Below are positions 1 through 8,043 of a stretch of DNA of 64,000 bases, one piece after another. Position numbers and translations under genes: made by a program. Under the pieces are notes generated by a model, which saw only the letters and a program-made list of their open reading frames with translations, was not told the origin of the DNA and searched no databases. Source of the stretch: JBBQDZ01 sp038237515 (lineage in GTDB: Bacteria; Actinomycetota; Thermoleophilia; Gaiellales; Gaiellaceae); contig JBBRYP010000004.1 in NCBI GenBank assembly GCA_038237515.1, positions 42,347 to 106,346 on the forward strand, read 5' to 3'. Position 1 is the stretch's first letter, and the number at the start of each line of letters is the position of its first letter.

Positions 1-183
1 GTAGACGATCTGGTAGGCCGCAAGCAGCTCGAGGCTTCCCTCACCGTCCATCAAGCGTGCGGCCTGACGCGCGGCGTCTAGCGACTCCGCCGAGGCGTCG
101 ACGCCGACGAGTACCCGCGTGAAGATCGAGCGCGGGCCGGCCAAGAGCGCGCCTGGGCTCACTGCTGCCGTCGATTCGGTCAC
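1..183 (-). CDS. Universal stress protein, N-terminal fragment
   Basis: The gene runs off the left edge; only the first 61 codons are present. It opens with GTG at 183-181, preceded on the minus strand by a strong GGAGGAG ribosome site. After about 21 variable residues comes the RVLVGVDASAES strand-loop that begins UspA-type alpha/beta folds, then a helix (LDAARQAARLMD) and the second strand (SLELLAAYQIVY). UspA proteins are cytoplasmic, often nucleotide-binding stress dimers. The ATP-binding glycine motif would lie beyond the edge, so ATP binding cannot be judged. No operon partner is visible upstream. Confidence 0.75.
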   Translation of the reverse strand, partial: MTESTAAVSPGALLAGPRSIFTRVLVGVDASAESLDAARQAARLMDGEGSLELLAAYQIVY

Positions 184-335
184 GTCTCCTCCTTCAAGTG
201 CCTCTCGAGGCGGGGGCGATTACACAGGCTGTTGCTCATCGACTCAACTCTGTCCGACCGCGGGCACGCCGACCTCCGCTCTTTGCCGCCGGAGGTCTGC
301 TTCGAACTACTGATCTCGGGCGCAGCCGAGCTCGG

Positions 336-968
336 TCAGTAGCCGAAGCCTGCCGCCCTCAGTGGCTGCGGCTGCGGCCGCTCCCACGTGTAGGCGATCT
401 CGGCCAGGCGAGGCGGTCCGGCAACGACGTCCTGCGAGGAGGCGGCAGCGGCCCAGACATCGAGCTGGCCGAGCAGGACCTCGAGCCCGGCGGCGCTGCG
501 CATCTCGAAGACGAAAATCGCCTCGCGAGGCGTCAGCAGGAGCTGGTGGCGGCTCAGATCCGTCGTATCGGGCTCGAACGGCGGCCCGGCGGCGGCGAGC
601 TCCCGGACGCGTTCGATCGAGCCTTCCTCGAGCGGCACCACGATCGTGACGCAGCGAGGCGCGGCGAGACGCAGCTCGGAGAGGCGGTGGACGAGCTCCT
701 GGAGGATCCCGGCGCGGACGACCGTGCTGGCGACGCGGTAGGTGCTTGCCCCGCGCTCGAGAACGAGCGCCGGCTCGCCGTCCAGCCGGTCGGCGTCGAG
801 CTGCCCGACGCGCAAGCCGTCGAGCTCGTCGTAGGCGATTCGCCGTTCGATCGCCGGCCCGTGCGGTGCCCGGCCGGCGAGGTCGAGCCCCTCAGACCCG
901 AGCGCGAGCCGACCGAGGTACGTCTCTCCGTCCGGCTCCCGCCACTTCACCGCATACGTCGTCGTCAC
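336..968 (-). CDS. Conserved protein of unknown function
   Basis: A 210-residue soluble protein that I do not recognise. I chose the GTG at 968 because the protein-like part (VTTTYAVKWREPDGE) begins there; the open frame continues upstream to 1241 with low-complexity arginine-rich sequence over the divergent xfp promoter. Residues 1-65 look like a beta-rich module that could resemble a PH or GRAM fold (inference only). The C-terminal part is alpha/beta and ends TWERPQPQPLRAAGFGY. No signal peptide or membrane segment is seen. It stands alone, divergent from phosphoketolase and 150 bp downstream of the stress protein start. Confidence 0.5.
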   Translation of the reverse strand: MTTTYAVKWREPDGETYLGRLALGSEGLDLAGRAPHGPAIERRIAYDELDGLRVGQLDADRLDGEPALVLERGASTYRVASTVVRAGILQELVHRLSELRLAAPRCVTIVVPLEEGSIERVRELAAAGPPFEPDTTDLSRHQLLLTPREAIFVFEMRSAAGLEVLLGQLDVWAAAASSQDVVAGPPRLAEIAYTWERPQPQPLRAAGFGY

Positions 969-1228
969 GCCGTCAGCGTAGGTCGGCCATGAGCGTCCCC
1001 CATCGTGGGTGACGCTGATGCAGGCTGCGGGAAGTCCGCAGCCGCGCGGCATCAGGCACGGATGCATCGCAGGACGGCGCCGGCCACTGTTCGACGGCGC
1101 CTCCGGCGGTCGTGTCGGATCTGGCCAGCGTTGCCCAGCACGAACCGGAGACGCCGGCTCGCGCCCCCAAGGTCGCCTATCGTCGCCGGTTCGAACCCGG
1201 CGGCATCGAGACGAGCGGGAGGTAGCAA
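969..1228. promoter_or_regulatory. Divergent intergenic region upstream of xfp
   Basis: A 260-bp gap between the unknown minus-strand gene and xfp; it must hold the xfp promoter. At 1185-1201 it contains a perfect tRNA T-arm-like stem-loop (GCCGG, TTCGAAC, CCGGC), but no matching acceptor or D-arm, so I do not call a tRNA. The xfp ribosome site (GGGAGGT, 1217-1223) lies at the right end. Confidence 0.35.
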
Positions 1229-3625
1229 GTGAGCGAGACATCCGATCCTGGACGGGCCCCCTCTCCGGAACCGCTGGACGGCGAGGAGCTGCGCCTGCTC
1301 GACGCCTACTGGCGGGCTGCCAACTACCTGTCGGTCGGCCAGATCTACCTGCTCGACAACCCGCTCCTGCGCGAGCGGCTCCGGCCCGAGCACGTCAAGC
1401 CGCGCCTGCTTGGCCACTTCGGCACGACGCCCGGCCTCAACTTCGTCTACGCCCACCTGAACCGGGCGATCCGCCGCCGCGACCTCTCCGCGATCTACAT
1501 CACCGGCCCGGGGCACGGCGGCCCCAGCCTCGTCGCGAATGCCTACCTCGAGGGCACCTACAGCGAGCTCTATCCCCACGTGTCGGAGGACGAGGACGGA
1601 TTACGCGCCCTCTTCCGCCAGTTCTCCTTCCCTGGCGGCATCCCGAGTCACGTCGCCCCCGAGACGCCGGGCTCGATCCACGAGGGCGGCGAGCTCGGCT
1701 ACGCGCTCGCCCACGCCTTCGGCGCCGCCTTCGACAACCCCGAGCTCCTCGTCGCCTGCGTCGTCGGCGACGGCGAGGCAGAGACAGGGCCGATGGCGAC
1801 GAGCTGGCACGGGAACAAGTTCCTGAACGCGGCGACCGACGGCGCAGTGCTGCCGTTCCTCCACCTGAACGGCTACAAGATCGCGAACCCGACCGTCCTC
1901 GCGCGGATCCCCGACAGCGAGCTCGTCTCGCTCCTCGAGGGCTATGGCTGGCGGCCACTCGTCGTGCGGGTCGACATCGACGAACCCGCCGACGAGGCCC
2001 ATCGGCGCCTCGCTGCGGCTCTCGACGAGGCACTGGAGGAGATCGCGCACATCCAGCGATCGGCACGGGAAGGCCGCGTGGTCGCGCGGCCGAGGTGGCC
2101 GATGATCGTCCTGCGCTCGCCCAAGGGCTGGACTGGCCCGCGCGAGGTCGACGGCGTCCAGATCGAGGGCACCTGGCGCGCCCACCAGGTGCCCGTTCTC
2201 GCCGCACGCGAGGACGCGGGTCACCGGCGCATCCTCGAGGACTGGCTGCGCAGCTACCGGCCAGAGGAGCTCTTCGACGAGCAGGGGTGCCTCGTGCGCG
2301 AGCTCGCCACGCTGGCGCCGGCCGGCGAGCGGCGGATGAGCGCGAACCCGCACGCGAACGGCGGCACCCTCCTTCGTGACCTGCGCCTACCGGACTTCCG
2401 CGACTACGCGGTGGACGTGGCCTCGCCTGCGATCACGTCGAGCGAGGCGACCCGGGTGCTCGGCGGCTTCCTTCGCGACGTGATCGCCGCCAATCCTGCC
2501 AACTTCCGGCTCTTCGGCCCCGACGAGACCGCCTCGAACCGGCTCGGTGACGTCTTTGAGGTCACCGGCCGCGCCTGGGACGCCGAGACGGCGCCGACCG
2601 ACGAGGGGCTGTCCCCCGACGGCCGGGTGATGGAGGTCCTGTCCGAGCATCTCTGCCAGGGCTGGCTCGAGGGCTACCTCCTGACGGGACGCCATGGTCT
2701 CTTCAACTGCTACGAGGCGTTCATCCACATCGTCGACTCGATGTTCAACCAGCACGCGAAGTGGCTGAAGGTGACGCGCGGGATCCCGTGGCGGCGGCCG
2801 ATCGCCTCGCTCAACTACCTGCTCTCCTCGCACGTGTGGCGCCAGGACCACAACGGCTTCTCACACCAGGACCCCGGGTTCATCGACCACGTCGTGAACA
2901 AGAAGGCTGAGATCATCCGCGTCTACCTCCCGCCCGACGCCAACACGCTTCTGTCGGTCGCGGACCACTGCCTGCGCAGCCGGGACTACGTGAACGTAGT
3001 CGTCGCCGGCAAGCAGCCGGCGCTCGACTACCTCTCGATCGACGACGCGATCGTTCACTGCACGCGGGGCGCCGGCATCTGGGAATGGGCTTCCTCGGAC
3101 GACAATGGCACCCCGGACGTCGTCCTTGCCTGCTGCGGCGACGTTCCCACGCTCGAGACGCTCGCCGCCGCCGCGCTCCTGCGCGAGCACCTGCCGGAGC
3201 TTCGCGTCCGCGTCGTCAACGTCGTCGACCTGATGCGCCTCGAACCCGACACCGAGCATCCCCACGGCCTTCCCGACCCCGAATTCGATGCCCTCTTCAC
3301 GACGGAGAAGCCGGTCGTCTTCGCCTACCACGGATACCCGTGGCTGATCCACCGCCTCACGTACCGCCGGGCGAACCACCGCAATCTGCACGTGCGCGGG
3401 TACAAGGAGGAGGGGACGACGACAACGCCGTTCGACATGGTGATGCTGAACGACCTCGACCGCTTCCACCTCGTGATCGACGTGATCGATCGGACTCCCG
3501 GCCTGGCAGCGACGGCAGGGCGGTTGCGCCAGGAGATGGAGGACCGCCGGCTCGCGGCCCGCGCCTACACGCGCGCCCACGGCGAGGACGATCCCGCGAT
3601 CAGCGGCTGGACGTGGCCCTACTAG
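1229..3625 (+). CDS. xfp: Xylulose-5-phosphate/fructose-6-phosphate phosphoketolase
   Basis: A 798-residue thiamine-diphosphate enzyme that cleaves xylulose-5-P (or fructose-6-P) with phosphate to acetyl phosphate plus glyceraldehyde-3-P (or erythrose-4-P). The full family length is present. Recognisable blocks include the N-terminal [20 protein letters not shown], the GPGHGGPSL loop, the ThDP-binding GDGEAETGP segment near residues 184-192, [10 protein letters not shown], and the C-terminal [14 protein letters not shown] signature. The GTG start at 1229 has a GGGAGGT ribosome site about 6 nt upstream. The next enzyme is acetate kinase, which converts acetyl-P to acetate and ATP, so the pair forms an ATP-yielding phosphoketolase branch. 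Confidence 0.96.
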   Translation: MSETSDPGRAPSPEPLDGEELRLLDAYWRAANYLSVGQIYLLDNPLLRERLRPEHVKPRLLGHFGTTPGLNFVYAHLNRAIRRRDLSAIYITGPGHGGPSLVANAYLEGTYSELYPHVSEDEDGLRALFRQFSFPGGIPSHVAPETPGSIHEGGELGYALAHAFGAAFDNPELLVACVVGDGEAETGPMATSWHGNKFLNAATDGAVLPFLHLNGYKIANPTVLARIPDSELVSLLEGYGWRPLVVRVDIDEPADEAHRRLAAALDEALEEIAHIQRSAREGRVVARPRWPMIVLRSPKGWTGPREVDGVQIEGTWRAHQVPVLAAREDAGHRRILEDWLRSYRPEELFDEQGCLVRELATLAPAGERRMSANPHANGGTLLRDLRLPDFRDYAVDVASPAITSSEATRVLGGFLRDVIAANPANFRLFGPDETASNRLGDVFEVTGRAWDAETAPTDEGLSPDGRVMEVLSEHLCQGWLEGYLLTGRHGLFNCYEAFIHIVDSMFNQHAKWLKVTRGIPWRRPIASLNYLLSSHVWRQDHNGFSHQDPGFIDHVVNKKAEIIRVYLPPDANTLLSVADHCLRSRDYVNVVVAGKQPALDYLSIDDAIVHCTRGAGIWEWASSDDNGTPDVVLACCGDVPTLETLAAAALLREHLPELRVRVVNVVDLMRLEPDTEHPHGLPDPEFDALFTTEKPVVFAYHGYPWLIHRLTYRRANHRNLHVRGYKEEGTTTTPFDMVMLNDLDRFHLVIDVIDRTPGLAATAGRLRQEMEDRRLAARAYTRAHGEDDPAISGWTWPY

Positions 3626-3780
3626 TGGATCGTCCGCCAACGTTGGTGGACTTTCTGGGTCGGGAGCAGCAAGGACGCAGGGAGTCCCTGTATGCCGGCA
3701 TACAGGGACGACCGAGGACGCCCCCTGGCGCCGCTGATGGCGGGCCAGAAACCGGCAGACGCTGGTGGGGGATCCACTGA
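3625..3780 (+). CDS. Possible 51-codon ORF bridging xfp and ackA
   Basis: The spacer between xfp and ackA is open throughout in one frame. A GTG at 3625 shares one base with the xfp TAG (TAGTG), and the frame stops with TGA at 3778-3780 inside CTGA, where CTG is in frame with ackA. The predicted peptide begins DRPPTLVDFLGREQQGRR and ends ETGRRWWGIH; I know no relative. A perfect 26-bp palindrome lies inside (3684-3709). Translational coupling is a plausible role for the frame. Alternatively it is repeat DNA that happens to be open, so confidence is low. Confidence 0.3.
   Translation: MDRPPTLVDFLGREQQGRRESLYAGIQGRPRTPPGAADGGPETGRRWWGIH
3684..3709. repeat. Perfect 26-bp palindrome, dispersed repeat family
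   Basis: Two 13-bp arms (GTCCCTGTATGCC and its exact complement) abut without a loop. The flanks AAGGACGCAGGGAG on the left and GAGGACG on the right recur around 17514-17562, where the core differs in sequence but is again an inverted repeat centred on TATGCnGGCATA. Conserved flanks and compensating arms suggest a structured repeat or a symmetrical protein-binding site rather than chance. Confidence 0.7.
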
Positions 3781-4799
3781 ACGCCTCCGGGCTCGTCCTC
3801 GTCGTCAACGCCGGTTCCACGAGCCTCAAGCTCTCCGCCGTCGATCCCGAGGAGCGGGCGGAGCCGGTCCAATCGCTCGACGAGCTACCGGAGGGCGTCG
3901 TCGCCGCCGGCCATCGCATCGTTCACGGGGGCGCGGAGTTTCACGCGCCCGTCCTGATCGACGGGGCCGTCGAACGGGAGCTCCGTCGCCTGGCCGACCT
4001 CGCCCCGCTCCACAACCGCCCTGCGCTCGACACTCTGACGGCCGCACGGAGGAGCTTGCCGGCCGTGCCCCACGTCGCGGTCTTCGACACCGCCTTTCAC
4101 GCGACGATCCCGGCTGTCGCCGCCACCTACGCCGTCCCGCGCCGCTGGCGAGACCGGGGCATCCGCCGCTACGGCTTCCACGGCCTCTCGGTGCAATGGG
4201 CCTCCGAGCGGCTCAGGGTGCCGCGGCTCGCCGTCTGCCATCTCGGCGGCGGCTGTTCCGTCACCGCCGTCCTCGAGGGCCGCTCGGTCGACACGACGAT
4301 GGGCTTCAGCCCGCTGGAAGGCGTGCCGATGGCGACGCGCGCGGGGTCGGTCGACCCGGGGGCGCTCCTGCACCTCCTCCGCGGCGGCGCCGGGGTCGAG
4401 GAGCTCGACCACGCCCTGGAGCAAGAGTCCGGGCTCCTCGGCCTCTCGGGGGTGAGCGGTGACGTGCGCGAGCTGGAGCACGACGGAAGCGAAGCCGCGG
4501 CGCTCGCGCTCGAGGTCTTCTGCTACCGGATCGCCCAGGCCGTCGCCGCCATGACGGTCGCGCTCGGCGGCCTCGACGGGCTCGTCTTCACCGGCGGCGT
4601 CGGCGAGCATTCGGCACCCGTGCGGGCGGACGTCTGCACACGGCTGCGGCTTCTCGGCGTCTCACTCGACGCGGCGGCCAACGCGAGCGCTGTAGCCGGC
4701 GGAGAGATCGGCCTCCCGGGCGCGGTCCGGGTGTGCGTCGTCGAGGCCCGCGAGGACCTCGTGATCGCGCGGGCGGTGCGCTCTACGGCCGGCGTCTGA
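3765..4799 (+). CDS. ackA: Acetate kinase
   Basis: A 344-residue ASKHA-fold kinase making acetate and ATP from acetyl phosphate and ADP. It has the N-terminal phosphate-binding VVNAGSTSLKL, the HRIVHGG motif, FDTAFHATIP, RYGFHGLS, HLGGGCSVTA, DTTMGFSPLEG(V)PMATRAGSVDPG and FTGGVGEHS. It is about 50 residues shorter than the E. coli enzyme, mostly from loop trimming; all named motifs are intact. The start is uncertain: GTG 3765 has no ribosome site, whereas in-frame CTG 3777 sits 4-5 nt after GGTGGGGGA and overlaps the stop of the bridging ORF as CTGA. Its substrate comes from the phosphoketolase upstream. Confidence 0.94.
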   Translation: MGDPLNASGLVLVVNAGSTSLKLSAVDPEERAEPVQSLDELPEGVVAAGHRIVHGGAEFHAPVLIDGAVERELRRLADLAPLHNRPALDTLTAARRSLPAVPHVAVFDTAFHATIPAVAATYAVPRRWRDRGIRRYGFHGLSVQWASERLRVPRLAVCHLGGGCSVTAVLEGRSVDTTMGFSPLEGVPMATRAGSVDPGALLHLLRGGAGVEELDHALEQESGLLGLSGVSGDVRELEHDGSEAAALALEVFCYRIAQAVAAMTVALGGLDGLVFTGGVGEHSAPVRADVCTRLRLLGVSLDAAANASAVAGGEIGLPGAVRVCVVEAREDLVIARAVRSTAGV

Positions 4800-4854
4800 G
4801 CTCGCGGTGCCCCGAACACTTCCGACTTCCCTCGCGCGCGGATGATTACCTTGA

Positions 4855-6231
4855 TTACGGCCCGCTGCGAGGTGTTGCCCAGGGCGCGCGCGGAACAGTG
4901 ACGCTGACATCGGCGCCGCCGCTGCCGCCGTTTCGAACGTCCGCCCTTCCTCCGTGGGCTGCGGCGATTGCGGCGACGATCGCCAGACCTAGTCCCGTTC
5001 CTCCGCGTGCGCGTACCTCGTCGGCGCGGGCGAATCGCTCGAAGGCGTGCTCGAGAAACGGCGGAGGGAACCCTTGCCCTTCGTCGAGCACGTGGAGCTC
5101 GACCTGCCCGTTGGCCTCGATCGCCTCGAGCCGAACCGCACCGCTGCCGTAGCGAAGGGCGTTCTCGACCAGATTCGAGAGCGCCTGCTCGACACGGACA
5201 GGGTCGGCGTTGATCGTGCAGGCGGCCGGTGCTCGAACTTCGATCCGCCGGCCCGTTTGTTGGGCGCGCTGCCGGAAGCGACGGACGACGCCCGTGAGGA
5301 GAGCGCGAACGTCCACCGGTACGCGCCGGAGCGCCAGGCGGCCGCTGTCGGCGCGGGCGAGGAGGAGGAGGTCATCGGCAATCTGGGCGAGCCGGTCGGT
5401 CTCCTCGCCGATCGATGCCAGGGCGGCGTTGAGCTCCCGGTTTGGCCGCGGTTTCTCGAGGGCCAGTTCGATTTCGGTCTTGATGAGAGCCAGCGGGGAA
5501 CGGAGCTCGTGGCTGGCGTCGGAGACGAACGTGCGCTCTCGCTCGAGGGCGAGTTGGAGGCGCTCGAGCATCTCGTTCAACGTCTGGCCGAGGCGCCCGA
5601 TCTCGTCGCCCGCGGGAGAGACTGGTAGACGATCGAGCTCGCCGCTTGCCGACACGGCCTGTGCTCGTTTTCGCATCGCCTCGACCGGCCGGAGGGCACC
5701 TGCGGCGAGGCCATATCCGCCGAACGAGGCAAGTAGCAGGGCCAGGGGCCCTCCAACGAGGAGCTGCGTCCGCAGTCCGGCAAGCGCCTCGGCGCGCGGC
5801 TCGAGCGACGTGCCGACGACAACGACCAGCCGCTGTCCCTGGGCGCTGACGGGCTCGGCGAAGAGGCGGGCTTCTTCGCCGCTGATCTTCAGAAACAAGG
5901 GTCGCGCAAGAGCGCGTGCGAGCTCTGCACGGCTGAGTAGAGGGTGGAGGCGCTCGCCCGCCGTCGCATCGACGACTCGCCAACGCGCATCGAGAACCTG
6001 AGCGAAACCGTCCGCCCTCCCCTGCCGCGGCTTCGCCTCGCCCAGGCCGCTGTCCGATTGCTGGACGAGCGCGGTGACGTCGGCGGCGCGTGTCCGAAGC
6101 CCTTGATCGATCGTCCTGCTCAGTGTCGCCCCGAGGCGGAGATAGAGGAATGACCCGGTCGCGCCGAGAACGACCGCCATTGCCAAAGCGAAGGCGAGCG
6201 TCAACCGCAGGCGAATCGGCAGTCGACTCAT
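4855..6231 (-). CDS. Two-component sensor histidine kinase (HisKA type)
   Basis: A 458-residue membrane kinase. TM1 is about residues 9-33, an extracytoplasmic sensor of roughly 120 residues follows, and TM2 is about 157-180. A HAMP linker leads to the dimerisation box FVSDASHELRSPL with phospho-acceptor His241. The ATPase domain carries the N box NLVENALRYG (353-362), G1 DEGQGF and G2 GTGLGL. The ATG at 6231 overlaps the stop of the response-regulator gene (ATGA), so the two are co-translated. It is paralogous to the kinase at 17867-19234: both begin MSRLP[IV]RLRLTL. The stimulus is unknown; the divergent secreted protein at 7032 is a likely target or partner. Confidence 0.93.
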   Translation of the reverse strand: MSRLPIRLRLTLAFALAMAVVLGATGSFLYLRLGATLSRTIDQGLRTRAADVTALVQQSDSGLGEAKPRQGRADGFAQVLDARWRVVDATAGERLHPLLSRAELARALARPLFLKISGEEARLFAEPVSAQGQRLVVVVGTSLEPRAEALAGLRTQLLVGGPLALLLASFGGYGLAAGALRPVEAMRKRAQAVSASGELDRLPVSPAGDEIGRLGQTLNEMLERLQLALERERTFVSDASHELRSPLALIKTEIELALEKPRPNRELNAALASIGEETDRLAQIADDLLLLARADSGRLALRRVPVDVRALLTGVVRRFRQRAQQTGRRIEVRAPAACTINADPVRVEQALSNLVENALRYGSGAVRLEAIEANGQVELHVLDEGQGFPPPFLEHAFERFARADEVRARGGTGLGLAIVAAIAAAHGGRADVRNGGSGGADVSVTVPRAPWATPRSGP

Positions 6232-6905
6232 GTCCCGCCGGCGCGGAGCCGGTAACCGGCGCCGCGCACTGTCTCGAGCGAGCGGCAGCCGAACGGATGA
6301 TCGAGGCGCTCACGTAGGCGGCGGATGTAGACGTCGATGATGTTCGAGCGATTGTCGTAACCCATGTCCCAGGCGTGCTCGAGAAGCTCGAATCGCGAAA
6401 GCACCTCGCCGGGGCGGCGCATGAAGAGCTCGAGCAGCGAAAATTCCTTCGCGGACAGCTTTATCTCAGAGGCTCCGCGCCAGACCTGCTGCCTCGCCGG
6501 GTCAAGGCGCAGGTCGCCGACGGCGAGGGTCGCAGGGCGCTCGCCGCCTCCGCGGCGAACAAGCGCGCGCAGCCGAGCCAACAGTTCAGCAAAGGAAAAT
6601 GGCTTGACGAGGTAGTCATCGGCGCCGGCATCCAGTCCGGCAACGCGGTCCTCGACGGCATCGCGGGCCGTCAGCATCAGCACCGGCGCCCAGACACCGG
6701 CGCCTCGCAAGTCTCGGCAGGTCGTAAAGCCGTCGGCGCCGGGAAGCATTACGTCGAGGACGATCGCGTCGTAGGAGGTCGCTCGTGCCATCCAGAGGGC
6801 GTCCTCACCGGTTCGGGCGACGTCGGCTGCGTGTCCTTTCTCGCACAGTCCGCGGTGAATGAGGCTCGCCATTTTGAGCTCGTCCTCGACGATCAGCAGG
6901 CGCAT
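6228..6905 (-). CDS. OmpR-family response regulator
   Basis: A 225-residue DNA-binding response regulator. The receiver domain (1-118) has the acidic pair at 8-9, phospho-acceptor Asp51 in VLDVMLPG, Thr79 in MLTAR and Lys101 in LVKPFSF. A winged-helix output domain occupies about 130-223 and ends ETVRGAGYRLR. It is transcribed first in a two-gene operon with its kinase, with a 4-nt overlap. The protein is closely similar to the regulator at 16699, including the same ALWMA/AIWMA helix and output domain, so the two systems come from a duplication. The divergent promoter region contains ATGAA repeats that could be its operator. Confidence 0.95.
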   Translation of the reverse strand: MRLLIVEDELKMASLIHRGLCEKGHAADVARTGEDALWMARATSYDAIVLDVMLPGADGFTTCRDLRGAGVWAPVLMLTARDAVEDRVAGLDAGADDYLVKPFSFAELLARLRALVRRGGGERPATLAVGDLRLDPARQQVWRGASEIKLSAKEFSLLELFMRRPGEVLSRFELLEHAWDMGYDNRSNIIDVYIRRLRERLDHPFGCRSLETVRGAGYRLRAGGT

Positions 6906-7031
6906 CGCGTAGAGAATTGTGTCATGAAGAACATGAAGTAAAGATGAATGCCCCTTTCATCCTCATTTCACGGAAGTGTCGCTACGGTCGTTGCGCATGT
7001 TCAGGCAAACAAGAAAGGAAGGTTGATCGAC
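6906..7031. promoter_or_regulatory. Divergent promoter with ATGAA/TTCAT repeats
   Basis: This 126-bp region separates the response regulator from the secreted-protein gene. ATGAA occurs at 6924, 6933 and 6944 (9- and 11-nt steps), and TTCAT-like copies on the other orientation follow at 6956-6969. Tandem half-sites about one helical turn apart are typical of OmpR-family regulators. Autoregulation and control of the divergent gene are inferred. The ribosome site AAAGGAAGG precedes the ATG at 7032. Confidence 0.45.
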
Positions 7032-7376
7032 ATGCGTACACGGATCAGCAAACTTGCCGCCGGCGTAGCCGCTCTCGCCGCGCTCGCCGTCGGGGGAGCC
7101 ACGCTCGCCTCGGCGAACGGCAACGGGACGCCGGTCAAGGCACCGGCAGCAGCCTCACAGGTCGCGAACGTCAAGGACGGCGGCAACGTCCAGCAGGGCG
7201 ACCAGACGTCGCCGGACACGGCAAAGGGTTCGGCGGACGAGATCGACTCCAGCTCGGAGCAGGCCGGTGACACGACGGAGTCGGGCTCCGAAGTTCCCGG
7301 CAACGACGGCCCCAGCGGGCACGCCGACGAGCCGGGCAATCCGACCGCCGACAATCAGTTCGAGGGCGTGCAGTAG
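7032..7376 (+). CDS. Small secreted acidic protein, unknown function
   Basis: A 114-residue protein with a classic signal peptide: MRTRISKL, a hydrophobic run AAGVAALAALAVGGATLA, and cleavage probably after SAN or LASA near residue 28. The mature part has no cysteines and is low in aromatics; it is rich in D, E, G, S and N (SADEIDSSSEQAGD). It is therefore probably disordered and exported. The ATG at 7032 is preferred over an upstream ATG at 6948 because it follows AAAGGAAGG and begins the signal peptide. It is divergent from a two-component operon and ends in a strong hairpin. The pairing mirrors the PepSY-like gene beside the second two-component system. Confidence 0.8.
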   Translation: MRTRISKLAAGVAALAALAVGGATLASANGNGTPVKAPAAASQVANVKDGGNVQQGDQTSPDTAKGSADEIDSSSEQAGDTTESGSEVPGNDGPSGHADEPGNPTADNQFEGVQ

Positions 7377-7409
7377 CGCCAGCGCCGGCTCCGCCGGCGG
7401 AACTGACAA

Positions 7410-7435
7410 CTGCGGCCCCGCTCGCGGGGCCGCAG
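7410..7435 (+). terminator. GC-rich terminator-like hairpin
   Basis: A perfect 11-bp stem (CTGCGGCCCCG with its complement) closes a CTCG loop 33 nt after the stop of the secreted-protein gene. There is no clear T run, as is common in GC-rich Actinomycetota. It is placed correctly to end that transcript. Confidence 0.65.
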
Positions 7436-7484
7436 TGCGTTCCAAAGCTTGTCTTCCGCGCCTGTGGGATCGGGCCGACCGGGA

Positions 7485-7850
7485 AGATGCTGAGAAGGGC
7501 CCGAGGGCGACGGCCCACTCGTCGTTTTGTTCGGCGAGGACGGCGCCGGCAAGCCGGATCACCGAGGCGCGGTCGGGGAAGGTGCCAGCCACATGGGGTG
7601 CGGCGGCGATCTCCTTGTTCAGCCGCTCGAGCGAGTTGTTGCTCCACAGCTGCCGCCAATGCTTCTTCGGGAAGCTGGTGAAGGCGACCAGGTCGGGCGC
7701 CGCCTCCTCGACAGCGCGGTCGCTTCCGGAAAGCGCTACTCGAGCTGGTCGACGATCCGCCGGTGCTGCTCGTGCACGGTCTGTGCGTCGGGGCTGGGCG
7801 AAGATCGTCCTGACCATCGTCGCCACGAAGGACTGGGCGCTTTTCGGCCA
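7485..7850 (-). pseudogene. IS256-family transposase remnant, frameshifted
   Basis: On the minus strand the C-terminal part of a mutator/IS256-type transposase can be read in pieces. AQSFVATMVRTIFAQP comes first, then (after a frameshift) DAQTVHEQHRRIVDQLE, an in-frame TAG, RFPEATAL, another frameshift, then EEAAPDLVAFTSFPKKHWRQLW, SNNSLERLNKEIA and AVLAEQNDEWAVA. The catalytic N-terminal half and both inverted repeats are missing, and similarity stops near 7485. At least two frameshifts and one stop make this a decayed fossil. It marks old insertion activity in the 0.67-kb gap between the secreted protein and the ABC permease. Confidence 0.85.
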
Positions 7851-8043
7851 TGCGGTACACGGTCACCGTTCGCGACCAGGCGGGTTCGCTGAACCTGAGC
7901 TGGATCAGCGGTCGCCGACCCCGTTCCGCTTCAACTACGTCGTCGCTGCGCCGCCACCAAGCGGCTTGCCTACCTGATCGGCCGTCAGCCTGGTTCGGAC
8001 GCAACGCGCGGCGAATGCCGCGAAGCTCTTTTACCTGTCCGCG

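Noticed and set aside
1115..1209. Possible tRNA gene, from a perfect T-arm stem-loop at 1185-1201
   Set aside because: No complementary 5' acceptor strand, D-arm or anticodon stem could be placed within 100 nt upstream; the T-arm alone is not enough.
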